A stretch of DNA of 64,000 bases, from contig JAXMEB010000004.1 in the NCBI GenBank assembly GCA_046348545.1, forward strand, positions 62,001-126,000, given 5' to 3'. Source of the stretch: JAXMEB01 sp046348545. GTDB lineage: Bacteria > Pseudomonadota > Gammaproteobacteria > Berkiellales > Berkiellaceae. Positions 1-7,727 of this stretch are shown piece by piece. Both the position numbers and the translations under genes were made by a program. Position 1 is the first letter of the stretch; each line of letters opens with the position of its first letter. Below the pieces are notes generated by a model. It was not told where the DNA came from. It made no database searches and saw nothing but the letters and a program-made list of their open reading frames with translations.

Positions 1-548
1 CGGTTCGAAGCCACTTGCTGTGGATCAACCAAGAGTTTGTCGAGCTTCATTCTCGCTTGAATGGTATCAACGGGTTGATTCAATCGGCTGTGGGCGAGCG
101 CTTTTATGGTCAAATATTGTCTTTCTAATTCAGGTGCGTTTTGTATGGATTTTTGATGAGGTGCTAAGGCATTGAGCGCCATTTGGGGTTGGCCTTTTAG
201 CAAGGCAAGCCTAGCCTCAATCATCACGGCTCGAAGTTTTTGTTGAGAAGTGAGTCTGTCTTTCTGTATCTGAGCTAGCAAACTCTCTGCATTTGCCTGA
301 TCTTCAGCTTGAGCATACATATCCGCAGCCATGAGGGTATATTCATCCCTATCAGCTGGACGACTCTCTGCTAGAGAGAGATAATGTTGCGCTGATTTGG
401 CATAATCGGTGGTTTGTTGTTGAGTTGGCTTGAGTCCCCCTTCATGCATGGCCACCGTAGAAGAGGTTGAGCGATTTGGACCCAATAGATTACAGCCTAC
501 CAGCAAAAGACTGAAACAAAGTGTTACGGTATATAACAATCCTTTCAT
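1..548 (-). CDS. lpoA: LpoA-like outer-membrane lipoprotein, N-terminal part (partial)
   Basis: The first 182 codons are in the window and the gene runs off the left edge. The ATG at 548 opens a lipoprotein signal peptide (KGLLYTVTLCFSLLLVGC), with a lipobox at LVGC and the acylated Cys near residue 19. A helical, TPR-like region follows (SLLAQIQKDRLTSQQKLRAV, then an ALLKGQPQMALNALA-type helix pair). In enterobacteria LpoA is the outer-membrane activator of penicillin-binding protein 1a, with an N-terminal TPR-like domain and a C-terminal periplasmic-binding-protein fold. It sits divergently next to rsmI, exactly as here, 23 bp away. The C-terminal fold is outside the window, so the name rests on lipobox, helical repeats and synteny. 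Confidence 0.75.
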   Translation of the reverse strand, partial: MKGLLYTVTLCFSLLLVGCNLLGPNRSTSSTVAMHEGGLKPTQQQTTDYAKSAQHYLSLAESRPADRDEYTLMAADMYAQAEDQANAESLLAQIQKDRLTSQQKLRAVMIEARLALLKGQPQMALNALAPHQKSIQNAPELERQYLTIKALAHSRLNQPVDTIQARMKLDKLLVDPQQVASN

Positions 549-571
549 GTTAACTCCCAGCGAGATGCAAG

Positions 572-1414
572 ATGCCTGAACGTTCTAATGGAATATTATA
601 TGTGGTTGCGACCCCAATAGGGAATCTTAATGATTTCTCTGAGCGCGCAATAATCACCCTAAAAGAAGTAAGTCAAATAGCATGTGAGGATACACGACGC
701 ACTCAGATCTTGTTAAATCATTTTGGGATATCAGCTCGATTGCAGGTCTTACAGGACCATAACGAACGCGAGGTCACTCTCCGTTTTGTAGCCTTTTTGC
801 AAGCAGGGGAATCGATTGCGTTGGTTTCAGATGCCGGAACCCCATTAATTAGCGATCCAGGATTTAGATTAGTCCAAGCGGCTCATCAAGCTGATATTAA
901 AGTTGTTCCCATCCCGGGCGCTTGCGCTGCAATTGCAGCTTTGAGTGCGTTAGGTTTGCCATCAGATTGTTTTACATTTTATGGTTTCTTGCCGGCTAAG
1001 CATAAACAGCGATGTGATGTATTAAATGGAATCAAATCAAAATCAGAAACAGCGATATTTTACGAAGCGCCACATCGTTTAAAAGAAGCATTAACTGATA
1101 TCGTTTCTGTATTAGGTGAAAATCGCTTAGTAGGGATAGGTCGAGAAATCACCAAACAGTTTGAGCAGATTGAACAAGCTTCGGCACGAGTTATTTTAGA
1201 GCGAGTGATATCCGGGGGCATTCCAGAGAAAGGGGAATGTGTGCTCGTGGTTGCAGGAGAGGAAGCTAGACCGGAGAGTGATGAAGTTGATCGCCTACTT
1301 AAAACATTACTGAGCGAAATTCCGCTGAAAAGTGCGGTGAAAATTGCTCAGCAATATTTTAATCTGCCTAAAAACGAAGTGTATGCAAGAGCCCTTGAGC
1401 TCTCGAGGGGCTAA
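572..1414 (+). CDS. rsmI: 16S rRNA (cytidine-1402-2'-O)-methyltransferase RsmI
   Basis: A 280-residue tetrapyrrole-methylase-fold enzyme that places the 2'-O-methyl on C1402 in the decoding centre of 16S rRNA, using SAM. The family start GILYVVATPIGNLND is at about residues 7-21, CEDTRRT at 38-44, and the SAM-binding loop DAGTPLISDPG at 87-97. Length is normal for RsmI (about 280-290). It is divergent from lpoA, the usual pairing in gammaproteobacteria. Its stop overlaps the tail of the convergent mitochondrial-carrier gene by 4 bp. Confidence 0.95.
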   Translation: MPERSNGILYVVATPIGNLNDFSERAIITLKEVSQIACEDTRRTQILLNHFGISARLQVLQDHNEREVTLRFVAFLQAGESIALVSDAGTPLISDPGFRLVQAAHQADIKVVPIPGACAAIAALSALGLPSDCFTFYGFLPAKHKQRCDVLNGIKSKSETAIFYEAPHRLKEALTDIVSVLGENRLVGIGREITKQFEQIEQASARVILERVISGGIPEKGECVLVVAGEEARPESDEVDRLLKTLLSEIPLKSAVKIAQQYFNLPKNEVYARALELSRG

Positions 1415-2562
1415 AGCAGTCTTTGGTTTGGGGTGCTACACGGTTTTGGATTTTCTCCAGCCTGATTAGAGAAGTCACCAAGCTCTTCGTCTACGAATTT
1501 TTGAGTATGCTCCCAACCCTTTAAATATCCACGAGCTGCTTCTGTAGGTTGGGGATCCGTTGTGCCTGAAGCGATCGATAATTTATCTAAATTTTGATGC
1601 AATTCTGAAATTTGTTGTTCGCTTAGAACTGCGGTTCCATGGTTTGAAGTGCTCGGTTTACTTGAGGTTAGGCTGCCACTAAAAAATCTTTCAATGGATT
1701 TAACCATTTGTTCATATACAAAAAATCCAAAAGCAACTTTGACGGAGTTGAGGGCAACACGAGGACCAAAGCCATTGGTCATCATTTCTTTGAAAGTTGT
1801 TTTTCTAATGGCTTCGCGAGCAGAAACAAACTCTTTTTGCATTTTAGTCTTAATGACATCACCGGGTTGAGACACAATTGCACTGATACCAGCGCCACCA
1901 AGCTTAGCACTAAAATTAAGATAAGGATTTGATTTATCTGGATTGTCTAACAGATTGTTAAAAAGCTCAGAGCCGCCGAATAATCCAACCGATCCAGGGA
2001 GATTTCTTGCAATGCCAGTGAAGAATGTTGCACGATACCCATCGCGAAAACTCAGTTTGCCGTGAATTTCGCCTTTCTTGGCCAGCTGTTTTCTAACTTG
2101 TTTGGTATCAAAGTATTGCACGAAGAGTGGTTCCATCAGACCCGTGAAACCACCAGCGACGCCTGACATCACCACGTTGGCGTAAGGTCCATAGGCGGCT
2201 TCAAAATAAGCCTTGTGATTATTTTTTAACCACTGATTAGCCGTGTCTTGGAAAAACCATTTTTGCCCTCGCTGAATGCCTTTCTTCTTATAGGCTTCAA
2301 GTAGGCCTTGATAAGAACGCCCAACAGCGCCGAATAAAGAGTGTGAACGGATTTCGGTGAGAAATGCCTTTTTGCTTTCAGCAGAGTGAAGCGCATTTTT
2401 GACAAGGGTATCAAGCGGGTAAAATAGGGCCTGCTCTGTGCCAACCGATACGACTGCAGCGCCGACCTTTGGCCATGGAATCGACTGCTGAAAATTAGAA
2501 TGGTCTGTGGTGGAGGGTGATGATGTTGTTGTTGAAGTGTTCTTTTGAGGTCCGGATTCCAT
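1411..2562 (-). CDS. mitochondrial carrier family (SLC25-like) protein, copy 1
   Basis: 383 residues with the three-repeat layout of mitochondrial carriers, a family normally confined to eukaryotes. Repeat 1 has PLDTLVK (about 49-55), a signature with its Lys one position late. Repeat 2 has the degenerate YFDTKQVRKQ. Repeat 3 keeps a canonical signature, SQPGDVIKTKMQ. The N-terminus is a Ser/Thr-rich tail of about 25 residues, and a polar C-terminal tail of about 70 residues follows the last repeat. Legionella LncP is a known secreted bacterial carrier of this family that reaches host mitochondria. A secreted effector role here is inferred. The next minus-strand gene upstream is a paralogue, 76 bp away. 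The transported substrate cannot be read from the sequence. Confidence 0.75.
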   Translation of the reverse strand: MESGPQKNTSTTTSSPSTTDHSNFQQSIPWPKVGAAVVSVGTEQALFYPLDTLVKNALHSAESKKAFLTEIRSHSLFGAVGRSYQGLLEAYKKKGIQRGQKWFFQDTANQWLKNNHKAYFEAAYGPYANVVMSGVAGGFTGLMEPLFVQYFDTKQVRKQLAKKGEIHGKLSFRDGYRATFFTGIARNLPGSVGLFGGSELFNNLLDNPDKSNPYLNFSAKLGGAGISAIVSQPGDVIKTKMQKEFVSAREAIRKTTFKEMMTNGFGPRVALNSVKVAFGFFVYEQMVKSIERFFSGSLTSSKPSTSNHGTAVLSEQQISELHQNLDKLSIASGTTDPQPTEAARGYLKGWEHTQKFVDEELGDFSNQAGENPKPCSTPNQRLL

Positions 2563-2638
2563 TAATTTTGTTCCATTCAGATTTTAAATCTCCTCATTAT
2601 TCGAAGAGCAAAGTTGTAAGTCAAATAACAACAAATAT

Positions 2639-3541
2639 TCAGGGGTGGGGAGAAGAAGGCTGAGTTGGTGTCCCCAAACATTCGGTGGCCAATTTCACAC
2701 ATTTCTCGTATGCAAAGTAACCGATGGCAATTCGGGTTGAGAAGAATAAAGCCCGCATACCAAGTCCACGGGTGCACAATTCACCGACTGAGGTATTTGA
2801 AAGCATCTCTGTTAGAGAGTGTTGAGCAGTTTGCATTCTAAATTTCATGACATCAAATGGTTGAGAAAGAACCGTGCTAACGATGCCTCCTCCAAATTTT
2901 GCGGATAGATTCAGAAAATCATTTTCTTTGTCTTCATTGTTCCAAGCCGTATTCAAATAAGTTGAAAATCCAAAAAAACTTGTTGCTGCAACGCCATTTC
3001 GACAGGCGGTAATTGCAAAACCACGATAGAGGCCCTGCAATCCTAATATTTGATAGGCATCGCGTATTTTTACAGTGTGTTTCCCATGTTGATTAATCAC
3101 TTGAACAGTATCAAAGGGATGAACAACAATAGGATCCGTCATCCCTGCTGCGAAACCGGCGGTTGCAGACATGGCAATCGAAGCATGAGAGCCGAATTGA
3201 TTTTCAAAAAAATTTGAACAATGAGAGGTGAGTAGTAAATTAGTGTAATCAAATGCCAGCCAGGTATACACTCGCTGCGGACCTTTTTTACCTAAAGCGG
3301 GTAGCACACCTTGGAAAACACGCTTGCTTTTTTCCCGAAGAGACATCCGCTGGAATTGATCTATAAACTGATTCCAGTGTGATTTTTCGGCCATTGCATT
3401 TTTAGCAAAAGTATCAATTGGGTGTAAGCCACCCACCTCGAATAGCGTGGCAGCAGCGGATCCGACGAATCGTGAAGTAAAGTTTGGTAGATAAGTTATT
3501 TGAGACTTTTCTTGTTCGTTGGTAAGAGAGCCTGATTGCAT
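2639..3541 (-). CDS. mitochondrial carrier family (SLC25-like) protein, copy 2
   Basis: 300 residues, close to the usual 300 of mitochondrial carriers. It has three repeat signatures: HPIDTFAK (repeat 1, Lys one position late as in its neighbour), HPFDTVQV (repeat 2, Gln in place of Lys/Arg) and SQPFDVMKFRMQ (repeat 3, canonical). Each repeat is followed by a second hydrophobic helix with Gly-rich turns (ATAGFAAGMTDP, GGGIVSTVLSQP). It is paralogous to the 383-residue neighbour, so this is probably an old tandem duplication. It could exchange nucleotides or other metabolites across a host or bacterial membrane, but the sequence does not show which. The start ATG at 3541 gives the full first helix. 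Confidence 0.75.
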   Translation of the reverse strand: MQSGSLTNEQEKSQITYLPNFTSRFVGSAAATLFEVGGLHPIDTFAKNAMAEKSHWNQFIDQFQRMSLREKSKRVFQGVLPALGKKGPQRVYTWLAFDYTNLLLTSHCSNFFENQFGSHASIAMSATAGFAAGMTDPIVVHPFDTVQVINQHGKHTVKIRDAYQILGLQGLYRGFAITACRNGVAATSFFGFSTYLNTAWNNEDKENDFLNLSAKFGGGIVSTVLSQPFDVMKFRMQTAQHSLTEMLSNTSVGELCTRGLGMRALFFSTRIAIGYFAYEKCVKLATECLGTPTQPSSPHP

Positions 3542-3677
3542 TGTTTTTATTATTAGTTTTAGCCAAAGGGCGCCATTATGCCAAAATGAAACGAAATATC
3601 AAATTATTTAAACATGTTAAATAACTAATTTATAGAATAAGTTGCTAGCCAAAGGGCGAACCGTTATTCTTGCCGTC

Positions 3678-4170
3678 GGGGAGTTGGCCGGGCAATCGCT
3701 GCGCTTTTTGCGGGGAGGAAAGTCCGGGCTCCACAGGGCAGAGTGCCAGGTAACGCCTGGGCGGTGACGCATCTGCGTCATTGACGGAAAGTGCAACAGA
3801 AAATAAACCGCCTGTTCTTCATACGTGAAGGGTATAAAATGCTCGAAACAGTTGGTTTTTAGGTTAGGCGCTGAGGGTTCGAGCCACAGGAGTGTATGCA
3901 AATACATGACTGTGGTGAGAAACTCGAAAGCAACAACACCTAAAAGCCAAATGTGAAGAGCAGGTAAGGGTGAAACGGTGTGGTAAGAGCACACCGCGTC
4001 AGTGGTAACACTGTACGGCACGGCAAACCCCACTCGGAGCAAGACCAAATAGGGATCCGATGGTGCGGCCCGCACTGGATCCGGGTAGGTTGCTTGAGGC
4101 ACGTGGTGACGCGTGTCCTAGATGAATGATTGTCACAAACAGAACCCGGCTTATGAGCCAGCTCCCTTTT
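3678..4170 (+). ncRNA. rnpB: RNase P RNA (M1 RNA), type A, with an enlarged P12 region
   Basis: The catalytic RNA of RNase P, which trims tRNA 5' leaders. Universally conserved blocks are present in order: GAGGAAAGTCCGGGCTCC (from about 3715), CAGAGTGCCAGGTAACGCCT, GGTAAGGGTGAAACGG (3963 on), GTAAGAGCACACCGCG, GCAAACCCCACTCGGAGCAA, AGATGAATGATTGTCAC and ACAGAACCCGGCTTAT. The ends GGGAGTTGGC and GCCAGCTCCC pair as P1, followed by T5. Length is about 490 nt, against 377 in E. coli. The excess lies between AAACCGCC (about 3812) and the AGGTAAGGGT block, where E. coli has the short P12 hairpin. The antisense reading frame here is an artefact. Confidence 0.95.
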
Positions 4171-4248
4171 TCTGAATCGTACCTTTCTGCGCTACACCAT
4201 TAACTAGTTTACTAAAAACCAAGTTGCCGCTCTTAACTCGCTGTCTTT

Positions 4249-4313
4249 TATAATGAAAAACAATGCAAGTCAGTAAGCTTTCCTTGACAATCTGATAGAA
4301 GGGCTTCTATATT
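4249..4313 (+). promoter_or_regulatory. sigma-70 promoter(s) of the mraZ/dcw operon
   Basis: TTGACA at 4284-4289 and TATATT at 4308-4313, 18-bp spacer, form a good sigma-70 promoter about 45 bp upstream of mraZ. A second perfect -10 hexamer, TATAAT at 4249-4254, lies upstream with a weaker -35 (TTGCCG, 19-bp spacer), so there may be two starts. This is the only clear promoter before the 18-kb run of same-strand genes down to lpxC. Confidence 0.6.
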
Positions 4314-4323
4314 GTGTAATGAA

Positions 4324-4348
4324 GTGGGAGAAAGTGGATCAAAGTGGG
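4324..4348 (+). promoter_or_regulatory. MraZ operator (three GTGG repeats, 10-bp period)
   Basis: GTGGG at 4324, GTGGA at 4334 and GTGGG at 4344 are three direct repeats spaced exactly 10 bp apart, between the -10 and the mraZ start. MraZ proteins are known to bind this kind of repeat array upstream of their own gene, so mraZ and the dcw operon are probably autoregulated here. Confidence 0.75.
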
Positions 4349-4355
4349 TTACTAG

Positions 4356-4811
4356 ATGTTCCGAGGTCTCAATGAACTAACGCTCGATGACAAAGGCCGA
4401 CTGGCGATGCCGAGTCGCCATCGAGATACCCTAAACCTAGAGACTCAGGGGCAACTGGTGGTCACAATCGATACCGAATGTCCTTGCTTGTTGATATACC
4501 CAGTGACTGAGTGGGAAAAAATAGAAAAAAAAATAACTCAACTGCCTAGCTTTAATCCGATAACAAGAAGAATACAACGGTTATTGATAGGGCATGCTAC
4601 CGAGGTGAGTTTAGATACCCATGGTCGCTTTTTGATACCACCCCCGCTTCGTGTTTTTGCTCAGCTTTCCAAGGATGTGATTTTAATCGGACAAGGTCAA
4701 AAGTTTGAGCTTTGGGATGGGAAAGTATGGCAAAATAGCCGTGTTCAATGGCTTGAAGCCAAATATGATCTAAACAACTTACCAGATGAATTAAAGACCT
4801 TAGCATTATGA
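4356..4811 (+). CDS. mraZ: transcriptional regulator MraZ
   Basis: 151 residues with two AbrB/SpoVT-like half-domains, each carrying the DxxGR motif: DDKGRLAMPSRHR (about 11-23) and DTHGRFLIPPPLR (about 86-98). MraZ forms a ring-shaped oligomer that binds the repeat operator just upstream and tunes the dcw cluster. It is the first gene of the operon, and its stop overlaps the rsmH start (ATGA). Length is normal. Confidence 0.97.
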   Translation: MFRGLNELTLDDKGRLAMPSRHRDTLNLETQGQLVVTIDTECPCLLIYPVTEWEKIEKKITQLPSFNPITRRIQRLLIGHATEVSLDTHGRFLIPPPLRVFAQLSKDVILIGQGQKFELWDGKVWQNSRVQWLEAKYDLNNLPDELKTLAL

Positions 4812-5737
4812 TAGAAATGATGTCGCATGAACCTGTCCTGATGGCGGAAGCTATTCAGGGACTCGCTATTCAGCCAGACGGCATCTATATCGACGGCACC
4901 TTTGGGCGTGGTGGGCATAGCCGTCAAATATTAGCGGCCTTGAGTGAAAACGGGCGCTTGTTTTGTTTGGATCGAGACCCAGACGCTATAGAAAGTGCCT
5001 ATCGGCAATTTGGGGAAGATAGCCGAGTCACCATTTGCCATAGTTCTTTTCGAGATATGGATGCAACCGCTGAAAAATATAATATTCTAGGCAAAGTTAA
5101 CGGCCTTCTATTGGATTTAGGCGTGAGCTCTCCGCAATTGGATAATGCGGATCGAGGATTCAGTTTTCAAAGATCGGGTCCACTTGATATGCGGATGGAT
5201 CCGAGCGAAGGACATTCTGCGGCTGCCTGGCTGAATACAGCCACTGAGCATGAGATAGCCCAAGTGATTAAGGATTATGGCGAAGAACGTTTTGCCAAAC
5301 AGATTGCTAGAGCGATTGTGCGAGAGCGAGCTGAGCATCCATTAGAGACGACTCACGATCTTGCCAAGTTAGTCGCCAGCCAGATCCCGACTCGAGAGCC
5401 TGGGAAACACCCGGCGACTCGCACGTTTCAAGCTGTACGCCTTTATATCAATCAAGAACTTGAAGCCTTAAATAAAGGTCTTTGGGCTAGCATTCCCTGT
5501 CTTGGGCCGCAAGGACGATTAGTGGTTATTAGCTTTCACTCTCTTGAAGATAGAATCGTCAAACGATTTATGCGTGATAAAGTGCGGGGTGATGTGCCTG
5601 ATGGTTTACCATTAAGGGAAGATCAAATCAATCGAACCTTTAAAATGATTCAAAAAAGAATACAGCCCACTGAGAGGGAAATACAACATAATCCCAGATC
5701 CCGAAGTGCCATTTTAAGAGTCGTTGAGAAGGTTTAG
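4808..5737 (+). CDS. rsmH: 16S rRNA (cytosine-1402-N4)-methyltransferase RsmH (MraW)
   Basis: 309 residues. The family start HEPVLMAEAIQGL is followed by the SAM-binding motif YIDGTFGRGGHS (about 28-39), LLLDLGVSSPQLD and DMRMDP, and near the C-terminus by FHSLEDRIVKRFM. It adds the N4-methyl to C1402 of 16S rRNA, the same base that RsmI (572-1414) methylates on the ribose. It starts with ATGA overlap to mraZ. Confidence 0.97.
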   Translation: MIEMMSHEPVLMAEAIQGLAIQPDGIYIDGTFGRGGHSRQILAALSENGRLFCLDRDPDAIESAYRQFGEDSRVTICHSSFRDMDATAEKYNILGKVNGLLLDLGVSSPQLDNADRGFSFQRSGPLDMRMDPSEGHSAAAWLNTATEHEIAQVIKDYGEERFAKQIARAIVRERAEHPLETTHDLAKLVASQIPTREPGKHPATRTFQAVRLYINQELEALNKGLWASIPCLGPQGRLVVISFHSLEDRIVKRFMRDKVRGDVPDGLPLREDQINRTFKMIQKRIQPTEREIQHNPRSRSAILRVVEKV

Positions 5738-5748
5738 GGAGCAATCGC

Positions 5749-6063
5749 GTGGCGCTGAATATCAAAAGGAAGCGAACCAGTTGGGCTCAATATCATAAAA
5801 CATGGGTGATGTTGATGATTCTCTTCGGTGGTTTAAATTTTGCAACTGGCATCGGTGTTGTTTATCTAAAGCATGAATCAAGACAACTTTATTCAGCTCT
5901 GCAGCGTTCTGAAAAGCAGCGGGAGGTATACCAGGTCGAGTGGAGTCAGTTATTACTTGAGCAAGGCGCTTGGGCAACTGATGCTCGAGTTGAGCGGATT
6001 GCGCGCAGTCAGTTAGATATGATTGTGCCTGGAAACAAAGAAATTGTGGTGATCAAGGAATGA
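5749..6063 (+). CDS. ftsL: cell division protein FtsL
   Basis: 104 residues: a short basic cytoplasmic tail, one membrane segment (about 22-41, VMLMILFGGLNFATGIGVVY), then a periplasmic coiled-coil with heptad spacing. FtsL forms the FtsQLB complex that activates FtsWI. The start is GTG at 5749, preceded by AGGGAG at a good distance. Sequence conservation is low, as usual for FtsL, so the call rests on topology and its place between rsmH and ftsI. Confidence 0.9.
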   Translation: MALNIKRKRTSWAQYHKTWVMLMILFGGLNFATGIGVVYLKHESRQLYSALQRSEKQREVYQVEWSQLLLEQGAWATDARVERIARSQLDMIVPGNKEIVVIKE

Positions 6064-7727
6064 AAGGGACCTATAAAACACATCCGTGGCGGATAGGATT
6101 GTTTTTTACGCTTGGCTTGGTGGCTTGTGCCACGCTTTCAGCTCGATTGTGGCATTTGCATGTACAAGAAGCTGATTTCCTAAAATCGCAAGGTAAAGCG
6201 CGGGCTGTGAGGACGATCCAAGTCAATGCTTTTCGTGGCTTGATCACGGATAGAAATGGTGAGCCCCTAGCAGTGAGTACACCCGTCCAATCAATTTGGG
6301 TGAATCCAAAAGAGGTCGATTTAACCCATCCAGGATGGCAAAAACTTGCAAAAATATTGCACGTTGAGGAAGCGACTGTATTAGAAAAATTGGAGTCTCA
6401 ACGCTCTAAGTCTTTTCTGTATCTAGCCCGCCAGATCCCCCCGCCGGTTGCGTATAAAATTGATCAATTAGATATTCCGGGTGTCCATTTTTTAAGAGAA
6501 TATCGTCGTTACTATCCTGCCGGGGAAGTCACTGCCCATATTGTCGGATTCACGGATATTGATCACCATGGGCGCGAAGGGATTGAGATGGCTTATGATG
6601 ATTGGTTGAAGGAAGTCCCAGGCAAACAACAGGTGGTTAAAGATAGAGCGGGTCATCAAGTTGAAGATAGCGTCAATATTCGAGCCGTTAAAGGCGGGCA
6701 AGATTTAGCACTGAGTATAGACAGGCGGATTCAATATTTAGCCTATCGCGAAATCTCAGAAGCGGTCATCAAACATCAAGCTAAATCAGGTTCAGTTATC
6801 GCGCTGGATGTGGATACAGGCGAAGTCTTAGCTTTAGCAAATTATCCTTCATTTAACCCCAATATGCGGTATCGCCATCGGGACTCTGGTTTTAGAAATA
6901 GAGCCATCACCGATTCGATTGAGCCAGGTTCTGTGATGAAAGCGTTTAGTGTTGCCGCCATTTTAGACAGTGGTCAATTTAAGACCGATACGGTCGTTGA
7001 TACCAATCCAGGTTGGATGTATGTGGGTGGGCATATTGTTCGAGATATTCACAATTATGGCTTCATGGATATTGCGAAAATTCTTCAAAAATCCTCGAAC
7101 GTGGGGGTTACAAAGTTGATTTTGGCTCTGCCAAAAGAAAATCTACAAAACATGTTAAATTCAGTTGGGTTTGGGCAATTAACAGGCAGCAATTTTCCTG
7201 GTGAAAATCCAGGATTGCTTCGTCCATTAAGTAAGAGTCCATTCGCATTAGCAACGCTTGCATTCGGATATGGTATGAGTGCAACCCCACTCCAAATCGC
7301 AAGAAGCTATGCTATTTTAGCAGCAGGCGGTGTGAGAAGACCCGTTAGCTTTTTAAAATTGGATCAAGTGCCTATGGGGGATCAAGTGATGCAACCCCAT
7401 GTTGCTGAAGCCATGAAAGATATGTTGTATAAAACAGTTGAATTCAGCGCAACTCGTGCGCAGGTCCCTGGGTATCCAGTAGCTGGGAAAACAGGAACGG
7501 TTAAAAAAAGTAAAGCGGGCGGGTATGAAGCGTCAAAATACTATTCTTTGTTTGCAGGCTTTTCCCCAGTAGAAAATCCAAAAGTTGCCATGTTGGTTAT
7601 CATTGATGAACCTTCTATGGGGCAATATTATGGCGGTGCTGTTGCAGCACCAGTTTTTTCACGTGTGATGCAGGGTACACTGGCTGTACTGAAAGTCCCC
7701 AAAATCAAAAAATTGAATAATGAATAG
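6060..7727 (+). CDS. ftsI: peptidoglycan D,D-transpeptidase FtsI (PBP3)
   Basis: 555 residues. It has an N-terminal membrane anchor (about 12-29), a PBP dimerisation domain and a C-terminal transpeptidase domain. The active-site motifs are SVMK with catalytic Ser291, SSN at 345-347 and KTG at 477-479. It cross-links septal peptidoglycan together with FtsW, encoded downstream. It overlaps ftsL by 4 bp and murE by 8 bp. All catalytic motifs are intact. Confidence 0.97.
   Translation: MKGTYKTHPWRIGLFFTLGLVACATLSARLWHLHVQEADFLKSQGKARAVRTIQVNAFRGLITDRNGEPLAVSTPVQSIWVNPKEVDLTHPGWQKLAKILHVEEATVLEKLESQRSKSFLYLARQIPPPVAYKIDQLDIPGVHFLREYRRYYPAGEVTAHIVGFTDIDHHGREGIEMAYDDWLKEVPGKQQVVKDRAGHQVEDSVNIRAVKGGQDLALSIDRRIQYLAYREISEAVIKHQAKSGSVIALDVDTGEVLALANYPSFNPNMRYRHRDSGFRNRAITDSIEPGSVMKAFSVAAILDSGQFKTDTVVDTNPGWMYVGGHIVRDIHNYGFMDIAKILQKSSNVGVTKLILALPKENLQNMLNSVGFGQLTGSNFPGENPGLLRPLSKSPFALATLAFGYGMSATPLQIARSYAILAAGGVRRPVSFLKLDQVPMGDQVMQPHVAEAMKDMLYKTVEFSATRAQVPGYPVAGKTGTVKKSKAGGYEASKYYSLFAGFSPVENPKVAMLVIIDEPSMGQYYGGAVAAPVFSRVMQGTLAVLKVPKIKKLNNE

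Noticed and set aside
3617..4102. 161-codon open frame on the minus strand
   Set aside because: It is antisense to RNase P RNA, whose conserved blocks and P1 helix explain the sequence.
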